This document shows, piece after piece, positions 15,767-24,771 of a stretch of 41,513 nucleotides of DNA (within the stretch, counting starts at the first letter, position 1; every line of letters begins with the position of its first letter). Both the position numbers and the translations under genes were made by a program. Below the pieces are notes generated by a model, which was not told where the DNA came from, did no database searches, and saw nothing but the letters and a program-made list of their open reading frames with translations. The stretch lies in NCBI GenBank assembly GCA_905372035.1, contig CAJPNN010000007.1, forward strand, positions 1 to 41,513. Direction: 5' to 3'. Source of the stretch: Bacillota bacterium (lineage in GTDB: Bacteria > Bacillota > Clostridia > Peptostreptococcales > Anaerovoracaceae).

Positions 15767-18369
15767 AACTTACTCCAATGATGAGTCAGTATATGAAAAT
15801 AAAGAAAGAGTATGAGGATTGTATACTCTTTTTCAGGTTGGGCGATTTTTATGAAATGTTTTTTGAAGATGCGAAAACTGCATCAAGAGAACTTGAAATT
15901 ACATTGACAGGGAAAAACTGCGGACAGGAAGAGCGTGCTCCCATGTGCGGAGTCCCATATCATGCAGCAGAAGCGTATATAGAAAAGCTTATAGCAAAAG
16001 GGTATAAGGTTGCTATATGTGAACAGACGGAGGACCCCGAAACAGCCAAAGGAATAGTGGAAAGGGAAGTTATACAAGTTATAACGCCGGGGACTTTATT
16101 AAGTCGGAGGATGCTCAAAGAAAATGAAAATAACTATATAGCTTCGGTATATATGGATGAACGAGGTGCAGGAATAGTATATTCAGATGTTTCTACAGGC
16201 GAAATTGTGGGCGTGGATTTTCTTGAAGAGGATATAAATGAAAATGTGGTCAACTTGCTCACGAGTATTAAAGTAAGGGAGATAATAATAAATGAATCCG
16301 CGCTGATACAGGAAGAGCGGGGATATATTAAAAATTTTACGGGAGCATATGTTTCACCACTTGGGGACAGCTATTTTTCAAAAGAAAATTGTAATGAAAT
16401 AATAAAAAAGCATTTTTCAACGGGAAGTCTTATGGGAATGGGAATAGCGGAAAGACCGTATATCACATCTGCACTTGGAGCTCTATTGGAATATTTATAT
16501 GAGACTCAAAAAAACTCAATGTCACAACTCATAAATTTCAGTATATATGAACAAAGCAATCATATGAGTATAGATAAGGCGACGATAAGAAATATTGAGC
16601 TCCTGGAAACGCTATATGAAAATAAAGTGTCAGGATCTTTGCTCGGAGTTTTGGATAAGACCGGCACGGCGATGGGCTCAAGACTTATGAGAAATTGGAT
16701 ACGAAGTCCGCTGACCGATCTTGATATGATAAAAGCCAGACTGGATGCGGTAGAATACCTGTTCGATGATATAGTATTCAGAAATCACATTTCGGAAACA
16801 CTTAAAAAAATCTATGACCTTGAACGTTTGGCTACAAGAATGGCTTGCGGAAATGCAAACGGAAGAGATATGATAGCACTTAAAAATTCTCTTTTCAATC
16901 TTCCTGAAATCAAAATAATACTTAAGGAAACGAACAATACTTTGCTGAACGAAATTTCGAATAATATAGATCCTCTTGAAGAAATTTATAAACTGATTGA
17001 AAACAGCATAGTTGACGATCCGCCTTTTACAATAAAAGAGGGAGGGTTGATAAAAGAGGGATATTCATCAAAGTTGGACGAAATGAAAAATTCGATAGCG
17101 GACGGACAGAATTGGATAGCTTCGCTTGAGTCTATAGAAAGAGAGAGGACAGGGATTAAAACGCTTAAAGTAGGTTTTAATAAAGTTTTCGGATATTATA
17201 TAGAAGTAAGAAAATCAGGGAGTGACCTGATTCCCGATAATTACATAAGAAAACAGACCTTGGTCAACTGTGAGAGGTATATAACTCCCGAGTTGAAAGA
17301 AGTTGAAAGTAAGGTTCTTAATGCGGAAGCTAAGATCAACTCTTTAGAGCATGAACTTTTTAGTGAGATAAGGGAAAGAATCAAGAGTATAACCGATATT
17401 TTGCAAAAGACTGCTAAAAATGTTGCGGCACTCGATGTGCTTACATCGTATGCTCATGTGAGTCAAAAACTCGGATTTGTCAAACCTGATGTACATTCCG
17501 GTGAGATTATAGCCATAAAGAATGGAAGACATCCTGTTATTGAAAATATGGTTTCAGGAGGAACATTTGTTGCAAATGATACATACATTGATAATGAAGA
17601 TGCAAGCATGCTTCTGATTACAGGTCCCAACATGGCGGGCAAATCCACATATATGCGTCAAACTGCACTGATTGTGCTTATGGCACATATGGGTTGTTTT
17701 GTGCCTTGCGATGAAGCCGAGATAGGTCTGGTTGACAGAATATATACAAGAATAGGAGCTTCGGACAACCTTTCCCAGGGGCAGAGTACTTTTTTTGTAG
17801 AGATGAGCGAACTTGCTTATATTCTTAATACATGTACGAGCAAAAGCCTTATAATACTTGATGAGATAGGGAGAGGAACCAGCACATATGATGGACTGTC
17901 AATTGCATGGGCATTGGTAGAACATTTGTGTAAAGACGAAAATAGAGCGAGGACTATGTTTGCCACGCATTATCATGAGCTGACGGTTCTTTCGGATACG
18001 CTGAAAGGCATCAAAAATTTAAACGTGGAAGTTAGACAGGATAACGGAAAAATCGTTTTTATGCATAAAATCGTTGAAGGTAGTGCGAGTCAAAGTTACG
18101 GTATTCATGTTGCGGATCTTGCAGGAGTTCCAAAGTCACTTTTGTTGAATGCACAAGATAAGCTCAAAATGTTGGAAGAAAGTGCGGGAGAAAGAGATAT
18201 ATCGAAAGTTGAAAAGTCGGATGATAGTTATGATAAACAAATCAGTTTTTTTGATATTGTACCAAACCCTGCAATTGAAATGATCAAAAATCTTAATCTT
18301 TTTGATATAACACCGTCAAAGGCTATTGAAATTTTAGAGGAGCTTAAAAAGATCGTATCATCTAAATGA
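15763..18369 (+). CDS. mutS: DNA mismatch repair protein MutS
   Basis: An 868-residue MutS1. The mismatch-reading loop is GDFYEMF (27-33, with the Phe-x-Glu pair at 29 and 31). Connector, lever and clamp regions follow. The ATPase domain has Walker A GPNMAGKS (about 621), the QSTFFVEM segment, Walker B and signature DEIGRGTSTYDG (about 700) and ATHYHELT. The length is normal and no key residue is missing. The ATG overlaps the tlyA stop (ATGA at 15763-15766), so it is co-translated with an rRNA methyltransferase, an unusual neighbour. mutL follows 19 bases downstream. Confidence 0.97.
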   Translation: MKLTPMMSQYMKIKKEYEDCILFFRLGDFYEMFFEDAKTASRELEITLTGKNCGQEERAPMCGVPYHAAEAYIEKLIAKGYKVAICEQTEDPETAKGIVEREVIQVITPGTLLSRRMLKENENNYIASVYMDERGAGIVYSDVSTGEIVGVDFLEEDINENVVNLLTSIKVREIIINESALIQEERGYIKNFTGAYVSPLGDSYFSKENCNEIIKKHFSTGSLMGMGIAERPYITSALGALLEYLYETQKNSMSQLINFSIYEQSNHMSIDKATIRNIELLETLYENKVSGSLLGVLDKTGTAMGSRLMRNWIRSPLTDLDMIKARLDAVEYLFDDIVFRNHISETLKKIYDLERLATRMACGNANGRDMIALKNSLFNLPEIKIILKETNNTLLNEISNNIDPLEEIYKLIENSIVDDPPFTIKEGGLIKEGYSSKLDEMKNSIADGQNWIASLESIERERTGIKTLKVGFNKVFGYYIEVRKSGSDLIPDNYIRKQTLVNCERYITPELKEVESKVLNAEAKINSLEHELFSEIRERIKSITDILQKTAKNVAALDVLTSYAHVSQKLGFVKPDVHSGEIIAIKNGRHPVIENMVSGGTFVANDTYIDNEDASMLLITGPNMAGKSTYMRQTALIVLMAHMGCFVPCDEAEIGLVDRIYTRIGASDNLSQGQSTFFVEMSELAYILNTCTSKSLIILDEIGRGTSTYDGLSIAWALVEHLCKDENRARTMFATHYHELTVLSDTLKGIKNLNVEVRQDNGKIVFMHKIVEGSASQSYGIHVADLAGVPKSLLLNAQDKLKMLEESAGERDISKVEKSDDSYDKQISFFDIVPNPAIEMIKNLNLFDITPSKAIEILEELKKIVSSK

Positions 18370-18388
18370 TCAAGGAGGTGCGAGAAGA

Positions 18389-20263
18389 ATGGAAAATATT
18401 ATTGAACTTTTACCTCCCAATGTAGCTAATAAGATAGCTGCAGGAGAGGTTGTGGACAGACCGGTTTCAGTGGTTAAAGAATTACTCGAAAATTCACTTG
18501 ATGCGGATTCCGATTCGATAATAGTTGAAATTAAAAATGGAGGCAAGGCTTTAATAAGAGTTACGGACAACGGATCAGGTATAAGAAAAGAGTACATGAA
18601 AACAGCTTTTTTAAGACATGCAACCAGTAAGATAAAAGATATTCAGGATTTAGACAGCATCAGCACGCTCGGGTTTAGGGGAGAAGCTCTTGCAAGTATT
18701 GCAGCCGTTTCAAAGGTTGAACTTACAAGCAGAAGCAGATCGGAAGATGTCGGATTTACCGTTACATATCACGGTTCAAATCTTATAAATGAAGAGCCTT
18801 TCGGATGCCCTTACGGTACAACGGTTGTCGTAAAGGATCTCTTTTATAATACGCCTGCAAGACTTAAATTTTTAAAACGGGACAATACGGAAAGTGCGCT
18901 TGTAACAGATTTGGTGAGTAAGATATCCATAGCGTACCCTAATGTAAAGATCCGCCTTATAAATAATGGTAAGATATTGTTTTCAACAACGGGAAGAGGA
19001 GATATCTTCAATAATATATTGAGCGTTTTCGATCCTGATTCAGGAAAAAATCTTATAAAGTTTTATAATGAAAGTGAAGGTATAAAACTGACAGGTTTTG
19101 TGTCTCCGCCCGATGAGAACAGAAAAAACAGGAAAGGGCAGATATTTTTTGTAAACGGTAGAGTAATATCGAGCAAACTTTTAGAGGAAGCGCTTGAAAA
19201 AGCTTATGAAGAGAAAATGTTTGAAGGCAGATATCCCGTAGCGTATCTTTTTCTTGAAATGGATCCTGAGACTCTTGATGTCAATATACATCCGAATAAA
19301 AAAGAAGTGCGTTTCGGAAAGCCTGATAAGTTGAAAGAATTAGTTACCGACTCGGTTTTATCAGCCATAAATAATGTCAATGCAATACCGGAAATGCTTG
19401 TATCTCAAAAAAATACTACGGTTTATAATTATAATGAGAACGATATTCAACAAACGAATAAAATATCGGGAATCGAATCATATAATGCGGATTTTCGCGT
19501 AAATGAAAATTTAAAAGACGATAAGTTCGTATTTGGGGATAAAAATGATGCGAAAAATTTTGGACTGCAAGCAGAGCTTGATATAAATAAAATTTTGAGT
19601 GAAAAGCGATTTCAAGAGGATAAACTTGAACAGGCACAGCTTAATTATGATGGAGAAAAAAAAGATCTGGAACGTAAAACTTTTAAAATATCAGAGCTTA
19701 GGGTTGTCGGTACTGTATTCAATACATATATAGTGTGCCAAGATGCCGTGAATATGTATGTGATAGATCAACATGCGGCACATGAAAGAGTGTTTTATGA
19801 AAAATTTATGGAAGTGTATAACAATGAAGAGCGTGAGGTGCAGACATTACTTCATCCGTTTGTAGTCAATGTCAGCTTTGCGTCAAAGATCAAGCAGGAA
19901 GAATGGTTTGAAACAATTTCAAACTGCGGATTCATCATGGAAGATTTCGGTGACAGAGCTTTCATAGTGAAAGGAATACCTCTATTTATGGAATATGGCG
20001 AAGGGAAAAGATTTCTTGAAGATATTTTGCAATCAATAGATGAGGGAATAGATATAAAAAACAGTTCGAAAATAGATAAACTCATAATGCGATCGTGCAA
20101 GAGTGCCGTAAAGGCGCATGATGTTTTAAGCGATATTGAGATAAGGAAGCTTCTTGAAGATCTGGATGCCTGTGAAAAGCCGTATTCATGTCCTCATGGA
20201 AGACCCACATTTATCAAGTTTGCAGAACATGATCTTGAGAAGATGTTCAAGAGAATAGTTTGA
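18389..20263 (+). CDS. mutL: DNA mismatch repair endonuclease MutL
   Basis: A 624-residue MutL. The N-terminal GHKL ATPase has LLPPNVANKIAAGEVVDRP, ENSLDA, DNGSGI and STLGFRGEAL. The C-terminal dimerisation domain has the endonuclease motif DQHAAHERVFYE (460-471, matching DQHA-x2-E-x4-E), plus CKSAVKAHD and CPHGRP, which complete the metal site. This is therefore the nicking type found in organisms without MutH. A strong AAGGAGGTG site precedes the ATG. A low-complexity linker (about 330-430) joins the domains. Confidence 0.97.
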   Translation: MENIIELLPPNVANKIAAGEVVDRPVSVVKELLENSLDADSDSIIVEIKNGGKALIRVTDNGSGIRKEYMKTAFLRHATSKIKDIQDLDSISTLGFRGEALASIAAVSKVELTSRSRSEDVGFTVTYHGSNLINEEPFGCPYGTTVVVKDLFYNTPARLKFLKRDNTESALVTDLVSKISIAYPNVKIRLINNGKILFSTTGRGDIFNNILSVFDPDSGKNLIKFYNESEGIKLTGFVSPPDENRKNRKGQIFFVNGRVISSKLLEEALEKAYEEKMFEGRYPVAYLFLEMDPETLDVNIHPNKKEVRFGKPDKLKELVTDSVLSAINNVNAIPEMLVSQKNTTVYNYNENDIQQTNKISGIESYNADFRVNENLKDDKFVFGDKNDAKNFGLQAELDINKILSEKRFQEDKLEQAQLNYDGEKKDLERKTFKISELRVVGTVFNTYIVCQDAVNMYVIDQHAAHERVFYEKFMEVYNNEEREVQTLLHPFVVNVSFASKIKQEEWFETISNCGFIMEDFGDRAFIVKGIPLFMEYGEGKRFLEDILQSIDEGIDIKNSSKIDKLIMRSCKSAVKAHDVLSDIEIRKLLEDLDACEKPYSCPHGRPTFIKFAEHDLEKMFKRIV

Positions 20264-20386
20264 TAATCAATATATACACGGAAGGCAGTTTTATCATTAA
20301 ATATGTGTGTGATCTTAAAAAGATGAGTTTTGTAACATGGTTTTATAATATAATATTAAAAAGCAATTCGATCGTGAAAGGAATAT

Positions 20387-21325
20387 ATGGATAAAATCAT
20401 TGTAGTGGCAGGTCCTACATGTGTAGGCAAAACTGAATATGCAGTTAAGTTGGCGCAGATTTTAAACGGTGAAATCGTTTCCTGCGACTCCATGCAGATT
20501 TATAAGTATATGGATATAGGCAGTGCAAAACCGTCAAAGGAAGAGCTTAAATCGGCAAAACATCATCTTGTGGATTTCGTAGATCCTGCAGAGAAATTTT
20601 CGGTTGCCGAATATCAAAAAGTTGCAAGAAAAGCGATTAAAGAAATTATAAATAACGGAAAGATCCCCATAGTGTCGGGCGGAACAGGCCTATATTTGAA
20701 CAGCCTGCTTTACGATATGGATTTTTCAGGTGCAGATTCGGATATGGAATACAGAGAAGAGCTTGAAGAGACTGCAAAGATAAAAGGGAGCGAATATCTG
20801 CATGATATGTTGAAAAAACTTTCTTCCGACAAAGCTCGGGAAATACATCCCAACAATTTAAAAAAAATAATCCGTGCATTGGAAATAATAAAAATCACAG
20901 GAGAAGAAGGACGACCGTTTTCTCAAATTAAAGAACAAAACAGTGATTTTGAGGCTATAATTATATGCCTTAATAGGGAAAGAGAAGATTTGTATGAGAG
21001 AATAAATAAAAGAGTGGATATTTTAATTAAAAAAGGACTTATAGAAGAGGTATCTAAACTTAAAGATATGGGACTTTCTTATGATGATATTTCTATGAAA
21101 GGTATAGGATATAAAGAGATAATAGCTTATTTAAACAACGAATACGATTTAAGAACTGCGGTGGAATCCGTAAAAAAAAATACAAGACGCTATGCCAAAA
21201 GACAAATCACTTGGTTTAAGAGGTATAAAAATGCGAGGTGGTTTGATATAAGCGGACTTAAAAGCGATGAAATTATAAGAGATATTTTATCTTATTTGAA
21301 GGAGACGGGCATTTATGTCGGATAG
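20387..21325 (+). CDS. miaA: tRNA dimethylallyltransferase
   Basis: A 312-residue enzyme that transfers a dimethylallyl group to A37 of tRNAs reading UNN codons. Motifs: P-loop GPTCVGKTEYA (with Cys in the place commonly Ala or Gly), SCDSMQIYKYMDIGSAKPS, GGTGLYLNSLLY and the C-terminal NTRRYAKRQITWFKR. The 123-bp gap from mutL contains A/T-rich -10-like sequences near 20344-20354 but no convincing -35 box. A GAAAGGAA site precedes the ATG. Its last 11 bases overlap the recombinase gene. Confidence 0.96.
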   Translation: MDKIIVVAGPTCVGKTEYAVKLAQILNGEIVSCDSMQIYKYMDIGSAKPSKEELKSAKHHLVDFVDPAEKFSVAEYQKVARKAIKEIINNGKIPIVSGGTGLYLNSLLYDMDFSGADSDMEYREELEETAKIKGSEYLHDMLKKLSSDKAREIHPNNLKKIIRALEIIKITGEEGRPFSQIKEQNSDFEAIIICLNREREDLYERINKRVDILIKKGLIEEVSKLKDMGLSYDDISMKGIGYKEIIAYLNNEYDLRTAVESVKKNTRRYAKRQITWFKRYKNARWFDISGLKSDEIIRDILSYLKETGIYVG

Positions 21326-22469
21326 AGAAAAAAGAGAAATAAGAATACATAATAAAAGCGATAAACCGGATAATATAGTTATGAAAGAGCATAAGATAAC
21401 TCAAGATTGTGATAACATTCAAAAGTTATTACCTAAATTTTTAAACGGATATTTTATGTATTTGAAGTCAAATGTGCTCCCTATGACGAGGCGGGCTTAT
21501 TTGCAGGATTTAAATTTTTTTTGTAATTATCTTATAAAAGAAACGGATCTTACGGAAGCTGAAATTCCCGGAGAGATAAAGTCTGCCGATTTCGAAAAAA
21601 TAAGGGCAGTTGATATAAATATTTATATTGATTATCTGAGGTGTTATAATATTGAAAAAGACGGTACAAATATAATATATGAAAATGATAAAAAATCGCT
21701 GTCAAGAAAGAAATCATCGCTTTCGGTTCTATTTAAATTCTTGCATAGAGACGGACTTATAAAAGATAATATAACGGACGGATTTGATCCCATAAAGCTT
21801 CCCAAACCGAGTGACAGGGAGATAAAAGCCTTACAGGACGATGAAGTTATGAAAATGCTCGATGCGGTTACTAACGGAACGGATCTTACGGATAAAGAAT
21901 ATGAATATTGGAAAAAAACAAAGTTCAGGGACAAAGCTATACTTATGTTATTTTTAACTTACGGGTTGAGAATTTCGGAGCTGGCGCAACTTAACGTCTC
22001 CTCTTTTCACTTTCAAAGAGGAGAATTTAAGATTTACAGAAAGCGCGGTAAGGAATCGGTTATGCCGCTGAATAATTCCGTTCTTTCCGCACTTGATGAT
22101 TATATTTCTATGGAAAGGGAAAATTATTTAAAACTTCCGGAAGAAGATGATGCTCTTTTTTTATCTATGCAAGGCAAGAGGATAACGGAAAGGCAGATAA
22201 GAGAGCTTGTTAAAAAATACACGTCGATAGGAATGCAAACTTCCAGGAAAACAGGATACAGTCCTCACAAACTTAGAGCTACTGCGGCTACATCGCTGAT
22301 AGGAAGAGGAAATTCGATATATGATGTACAGGCGCTTATGGATCATGATAATGTCACAACTACACAGCTTTATGCTGCACACAAAATGAATGTAAAACGT
22401 GATCTTGTGAAAAATTTTGAGTGGGATGAAAAATATGAATTTGCAGATAAAAATAGGAAAGAAAAATAA
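21315..22469 (+). CDS. Tyrosine recombinase (XerS/XerC-like)
   Basis: A 384-residue site-specific recombinase with an N-terminal SAM-like core-binding domain (about 35-160) and a C-terminal catalytic domain. All six catalytic positions are present: Arg219 (YGLRISEL), Lys246 (KRGKES), His318 and Arg321 (PHKLR), His344 (MDHDN) and the nucleophile Tyr353 (TTQLYAAH). The first 35 residues are an extra charged extension. The gene overlaps miaA by 11 bases with AAGGAG ahead of its ATG, so it looks like a resident operon gene rather than a mobile-element integrase. Chromosome dimer resolution is a plausible role. No dif-like site was recognised in the window. Confidence 0.88.
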   Translation: MSDREKREIRIHNKSDKPDNIVMKEHKITQDCDNIQKLLPKFLNGYFMYLKSNVLPMTRRAYLQDLNFFCNYLIKETDLTEAEIPGEIKSADFEKIRAVDINIYIDYLRCYNIEKDGTNIIYENDKKSLSRKKSSLSVLFKFLHRDGLIKDNITDGFDPIKLPKPSDREIKALQDDEVMKMLDAVTNGTDLTDKEYEYWKKTKFRDKAILMLFLTYGLRISELAQLNVSSFHFQRGEFKIYRKRGKESVMPLNNSVLSALDDYISMERENYLKLPEEDDALFLSMQGKRITERQIRELVKKYTSIGMQTSRKTGYSPHKLRATAATSLIGRGNSIYDVQALMDHDNVTTTQLYAAHKMNVKRDLVKNFEWDEKYEFADKNRKEK

Positions 22470-22555
22470 CTTATAAGCGGAAATATGTACATGCGGATAA
22501 ATATGTGAAAGAAAAACGGATATTAAAAAGAATATTAAAAGGAAAAATAGATATA

Positions 22556-23845
22556 ATGAAGAATACGGACAGGTTGCTTATAGAAAAATTGGGAATTCAA
22601 AAAGTTGTTTTGGACCTGATTTCGGAAAGTGAAAAAAAAGTTTCGATATATTTTGAGGAGCTTGAGGATATAAAGGAGTATAACCAGTATAAAGTACTTT
22701 CGGCACTTCAAAAGTGTAGAGTGCAGGATTCGCATTTCGCATGGAATACAGGGTACGGATATAACGATGCGGGAAGGGATACAGTCGAAAATGTTTATTC
22801 TGAAATATTCGGAACGGAAGCCTCACTTGTCAGGCCTATCATAGTAAACGGGACACATGCACTTACATTGACGCTTGCGGGAATAATGCGTCCTGATGAA
22901 AAACTTATATATTGTACAGGAAAGCCTTATGATTCATTAGAAGAAGTTATAGGTATAAGAGGAGAGGGAAAAGGATCACTTAAAGAATTCGGGGTATTAT
23001 ATGACCAGGTGGAACTTACCGATCAGGGGAAAATAGATTTTGATGAACTGAAGAAAAGGATCACACCCGACACGAAGATGGTGTGTGCACAGCGGGCAAC
23101 GGGATATGCATGGAGAAGATCCATAACAATGGAAGAAATAAAAGAATGGGTAAGTTTCATAAAAAGAATCAATCCGGAGATTATATGCATGGTGGACAAC
23201 TGCTATGGCGAATTCCTTGATATATCGGAGCCTACAGATGTGGGAGCGGATGTTATGGCAGGCTCCCTTATAAAAAATCCGGGTGGAGGAATAGCTTTGA
23301 CGGGAGGATATATAACGGGGCGGAAAGATCTGATAGAGCTTATTTCATACAGGATGACATCTCCCGGGATAGGGGGAGAGTGCGGTCTTATGTTCGGACA
23401 GACGAGGTCTATATTACAAGGACTTTTTCTGGCGCCGGGGATAGTGAACGGAGCATTAAAAGGAGCAATTTTATGCAGTCAGGTGTTTTCCGATTTAGGT
23501 TTTGAGGTGTGCCCTGATCCGGGAGAGGCAAGAAGTGATATAATACAGGCGATAAAACTTAAAAGTGCCGATGCACTGATAGCATTTTGTCAAGGGATTC
23601 AAAAAGCGGCTCCTGTAGATTCTTTTGTAACTCCGCTTCCATGGGAAATGCCCGGGTACAGTGATGATGTAATAATGGCGGCAGGAGCGTTTGTACAGGG
23701 ATCATCGATAGAACTTTCAGCCGACGGGCCTTTGAGAGAGCCGTATAACGTATATTTTCAGGGAGGACTCAGCTATGAATATTCCAAGATCGGTGTGATA
23801 AGGGCATTGCAGGCATTATATGAAAAGCAAATCGTAAAATTCTGA
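22556..23845 (+). CDS. Methionine gamma-lyase family PLP protein (YnbB/aluminium-resistance type)
   Basis: A 429-residue fold-type I pyridoxal-phosphate protein. It has the family's long N-terminal segment with QDSHFAWNTGYGYNDAGRD, then GTHALTLTLAG, QRATGYAWRRS, VDNCYGEF (PLP-binding Asp) and the Schiff-base lysine in GSLIKNPGGG (Lys240), followed by GGYITGR. The family is annotated as aluminium resistance or methionine gamma-lyase-like, but the substrate is poorly defined. The frame opens at a GTG at 22505; I prefer the ATG at 22556, preceded by AAAGGAAAA, because the extra 17 residues are Lys/Arg-rich and atypical. In other Firmicutes this gene also follows miaA, often with hfq between them. 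Confidence 0.88.
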   Translation: MKNTDRLLIEKLGIQKVVLDLISESEKKVSIYFEELEDIKEYNQYKVLSALQKCRVQDSHFAWNTGYGYNDAGRDTVENVYSEIFGTEASLVRPIIVNGTHALTLTLAGIMRPDEKLIYCTGKPYDSLEEVIGIRGEGKGSLKEFGVLYDQVELTDQGKIDFDELKKRITPDTKMVCAQRATGYAWRRSITMEEIKEWVSFIKRINPEIICMVDNCYGEFLDISEPTDVGADVMAGSLIKNPGGGIALTGGYITGRKDLIELISYRMTSPGIGGECGLMFGQTRSILQGLFLAPGIVNGALKGAILCSQVFSDLGFEVCPDPGEARSDIIQAIKLKSADALIAFCQGIQKAAPVDSFVTPLPWEMPGYSDDVIMAAGAFVQGSSIELSADGPLREPYNVYFQGGLSYEYSKIGVIRALQALYEKQIVKF

Positions 23846-23850
23846 TCATC

Positions 23851-23975
23851 AATCTGATTTTGGCGAGTTTTCACTGTAAATACAGTTGAGAGGTTTGTTT
23901 AATTTATCGCTCTGATACCCGCTCGTTAATGTACGTTTCAGTGCTGAAATTGTCAGGCGGTCTATCCGTCAGATT
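23851..23975 (+). ncRNA. Structured intergenic RNA, possible terminator or leader
   Basis: The 168-bp gap contains three small stems in a row: ACTGT-AAAT-ACAGT (23873-23886), TTTCAG-TG-CTGAAA (23936-23949, loop too tight as it stands, so possibly a protein site) and GGCGG-TCTAT-CCGTC (23956-23970, one G-U pair) followed by AGATTTAATAATTTTT. A longer-range pair joins AATCTGA (23851-23857) to TCAGATT (23969-23975) and overlaps the last stem by two bases. It may be just the terminator of the upstream operon, or a leader of the VTT gene. No known riboswitch was recognised. Confidence 0.4.
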
Positions 23976-24013
23976 TAATAATTTTTAAAATTTAGAGATT
24001 TAAGGGTTTTAAA

Positions 24014-24727
24014 ATGGATAGAAGAAAGATTAAATTAATAATTTCTATTTTGAAGCTGGCGATATTATTGCTTGTTATAGTTGGAATACCCGTTTATATA
24101 TTTACGCAATACCCTGATCTGCTTTCCAAGCTTAAAGATGTGGAAGCAGTCGATGCATACTTGGAGAGATATAAAGCAAAAAGCATATTGGTATATCTGG
24201 GGCTTCAGACTTTGCAGGTTTTAGTGTCGGTGATACCCGGACAAATTTTGCAGCTCGCAGGAGGGTATGTATTCAACTTCGGAGCAGGACTGTTGTTTTC
24301 GTTTATCGGACTTTCATTAGGAACGATTTTGACATTTTTCTTTGCCAGAGCGCTTGGAAAGGATGCGATGCACGTACTCATGAGCGAAGACAGACTCAAT
24401 TATTTTGTGGAAAAATTGAACAGCAAACGAGCATATAATATAATTTTCGTTATATTTCTGATACCGGGGATACCTAAGGATTTGTGTTGCTATGCAGCAG
24501 GAATATCAGAGGTAAAGCTTAAGCCTTTTCTCATAATTTCGATAGTGGGAAGAACTCCGGGCATAATAGGGAGTATTGCTATAGGCGACTGTCTTTACTC
24601 GGGATCGTATGCAGGTGTTATAGCTCTCGGGATTCTCGGCATTATTTTATTTATACTCGGAATAAAATATAGAGAAAAACTCATCAAAAAAACGGATGAG
24701 ATATATAACAAATGGATGAGCAAATAA
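24014..24727 (+). CDS. TVP38/TMEM64 family (VTT domain) membrane protein
   Basis: A 237-residue integral membrane protein. It has an N-terminal helix (residues about 9-30), then the VTT-domain core: VSVIPGQILQLAGGYVFNFGAG, a glycine-rich helix with SLGTILTFFFARALGKD, and the conserved IFLIPGIPKDLCCYAAGIS and VGRTPGIIGSIAIGD segments, and a C-terminal helix with a Lys-rich tail. DedA-superfamily proteins like this are linked with lipid scrambling and membrane homeostasis. No strong ribosome site is visible (AAGGGTTTTAA precedes the ATG). Its stop codon lies inside the bidirectional terminator. Confidence 0.88.
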   Translation: MDRRKIKLIISILKLAILLLVIVGIPVYIFTQYPDLLSKLKDVEAVDAYLERYKAKSILVYLGLQTLQVLVSVIPGQILQLAGGYVFNFGAGLLFSFIGLSLGTILTFFFARALGKDAMHVLMSEDRLNYFVEKLNSKRAYNIIFVIFLIPGIPKDLCCYAAGISEVKLKPFLIISIVGRTPGIIGSIAIGDCLYSGSYAGVIALGILGIILFILGIKYREKLIKKTDEIYNKWMSK

Positions 24728-24769
24728 GTTTGGAAATTTTGTTTTATTTATGAGAATTTCCGAACTTAT
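24724..24769. terminator. Bidirectional terminator between the VTT gene and purR
   Basis: ATAAGTTTGGAAATT (24724-24738) and AATTTCCGAACTTAT (24755-24769) form a 15-bp stem with a single G-U pair and a 16-nt loop. On the plus strand it is followed by CTTTATTTATCTTTT. It includes the stop codon of the VTT gene and lies two bases from the end of the convergent purR gene, so it probably serves both. Confidence 0.75.
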
Positions 24770-24771
24770 CT

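Noticed and set aside
20264..20386. Firm promoter for miaA
   Set aside because: Several TATAAT-like strings occur near 20344-20354, but none has an acceptable -35 box at 16-18 bp, so I left it as a note only.
21315..22469. Recombinase as a phage or integrative-element integrase
   Set aside because: It overlaps miaA within a housekeeping neighbourhood, with no excisionase, att-like direct repeats, tRNA target or cargo genes nearby.
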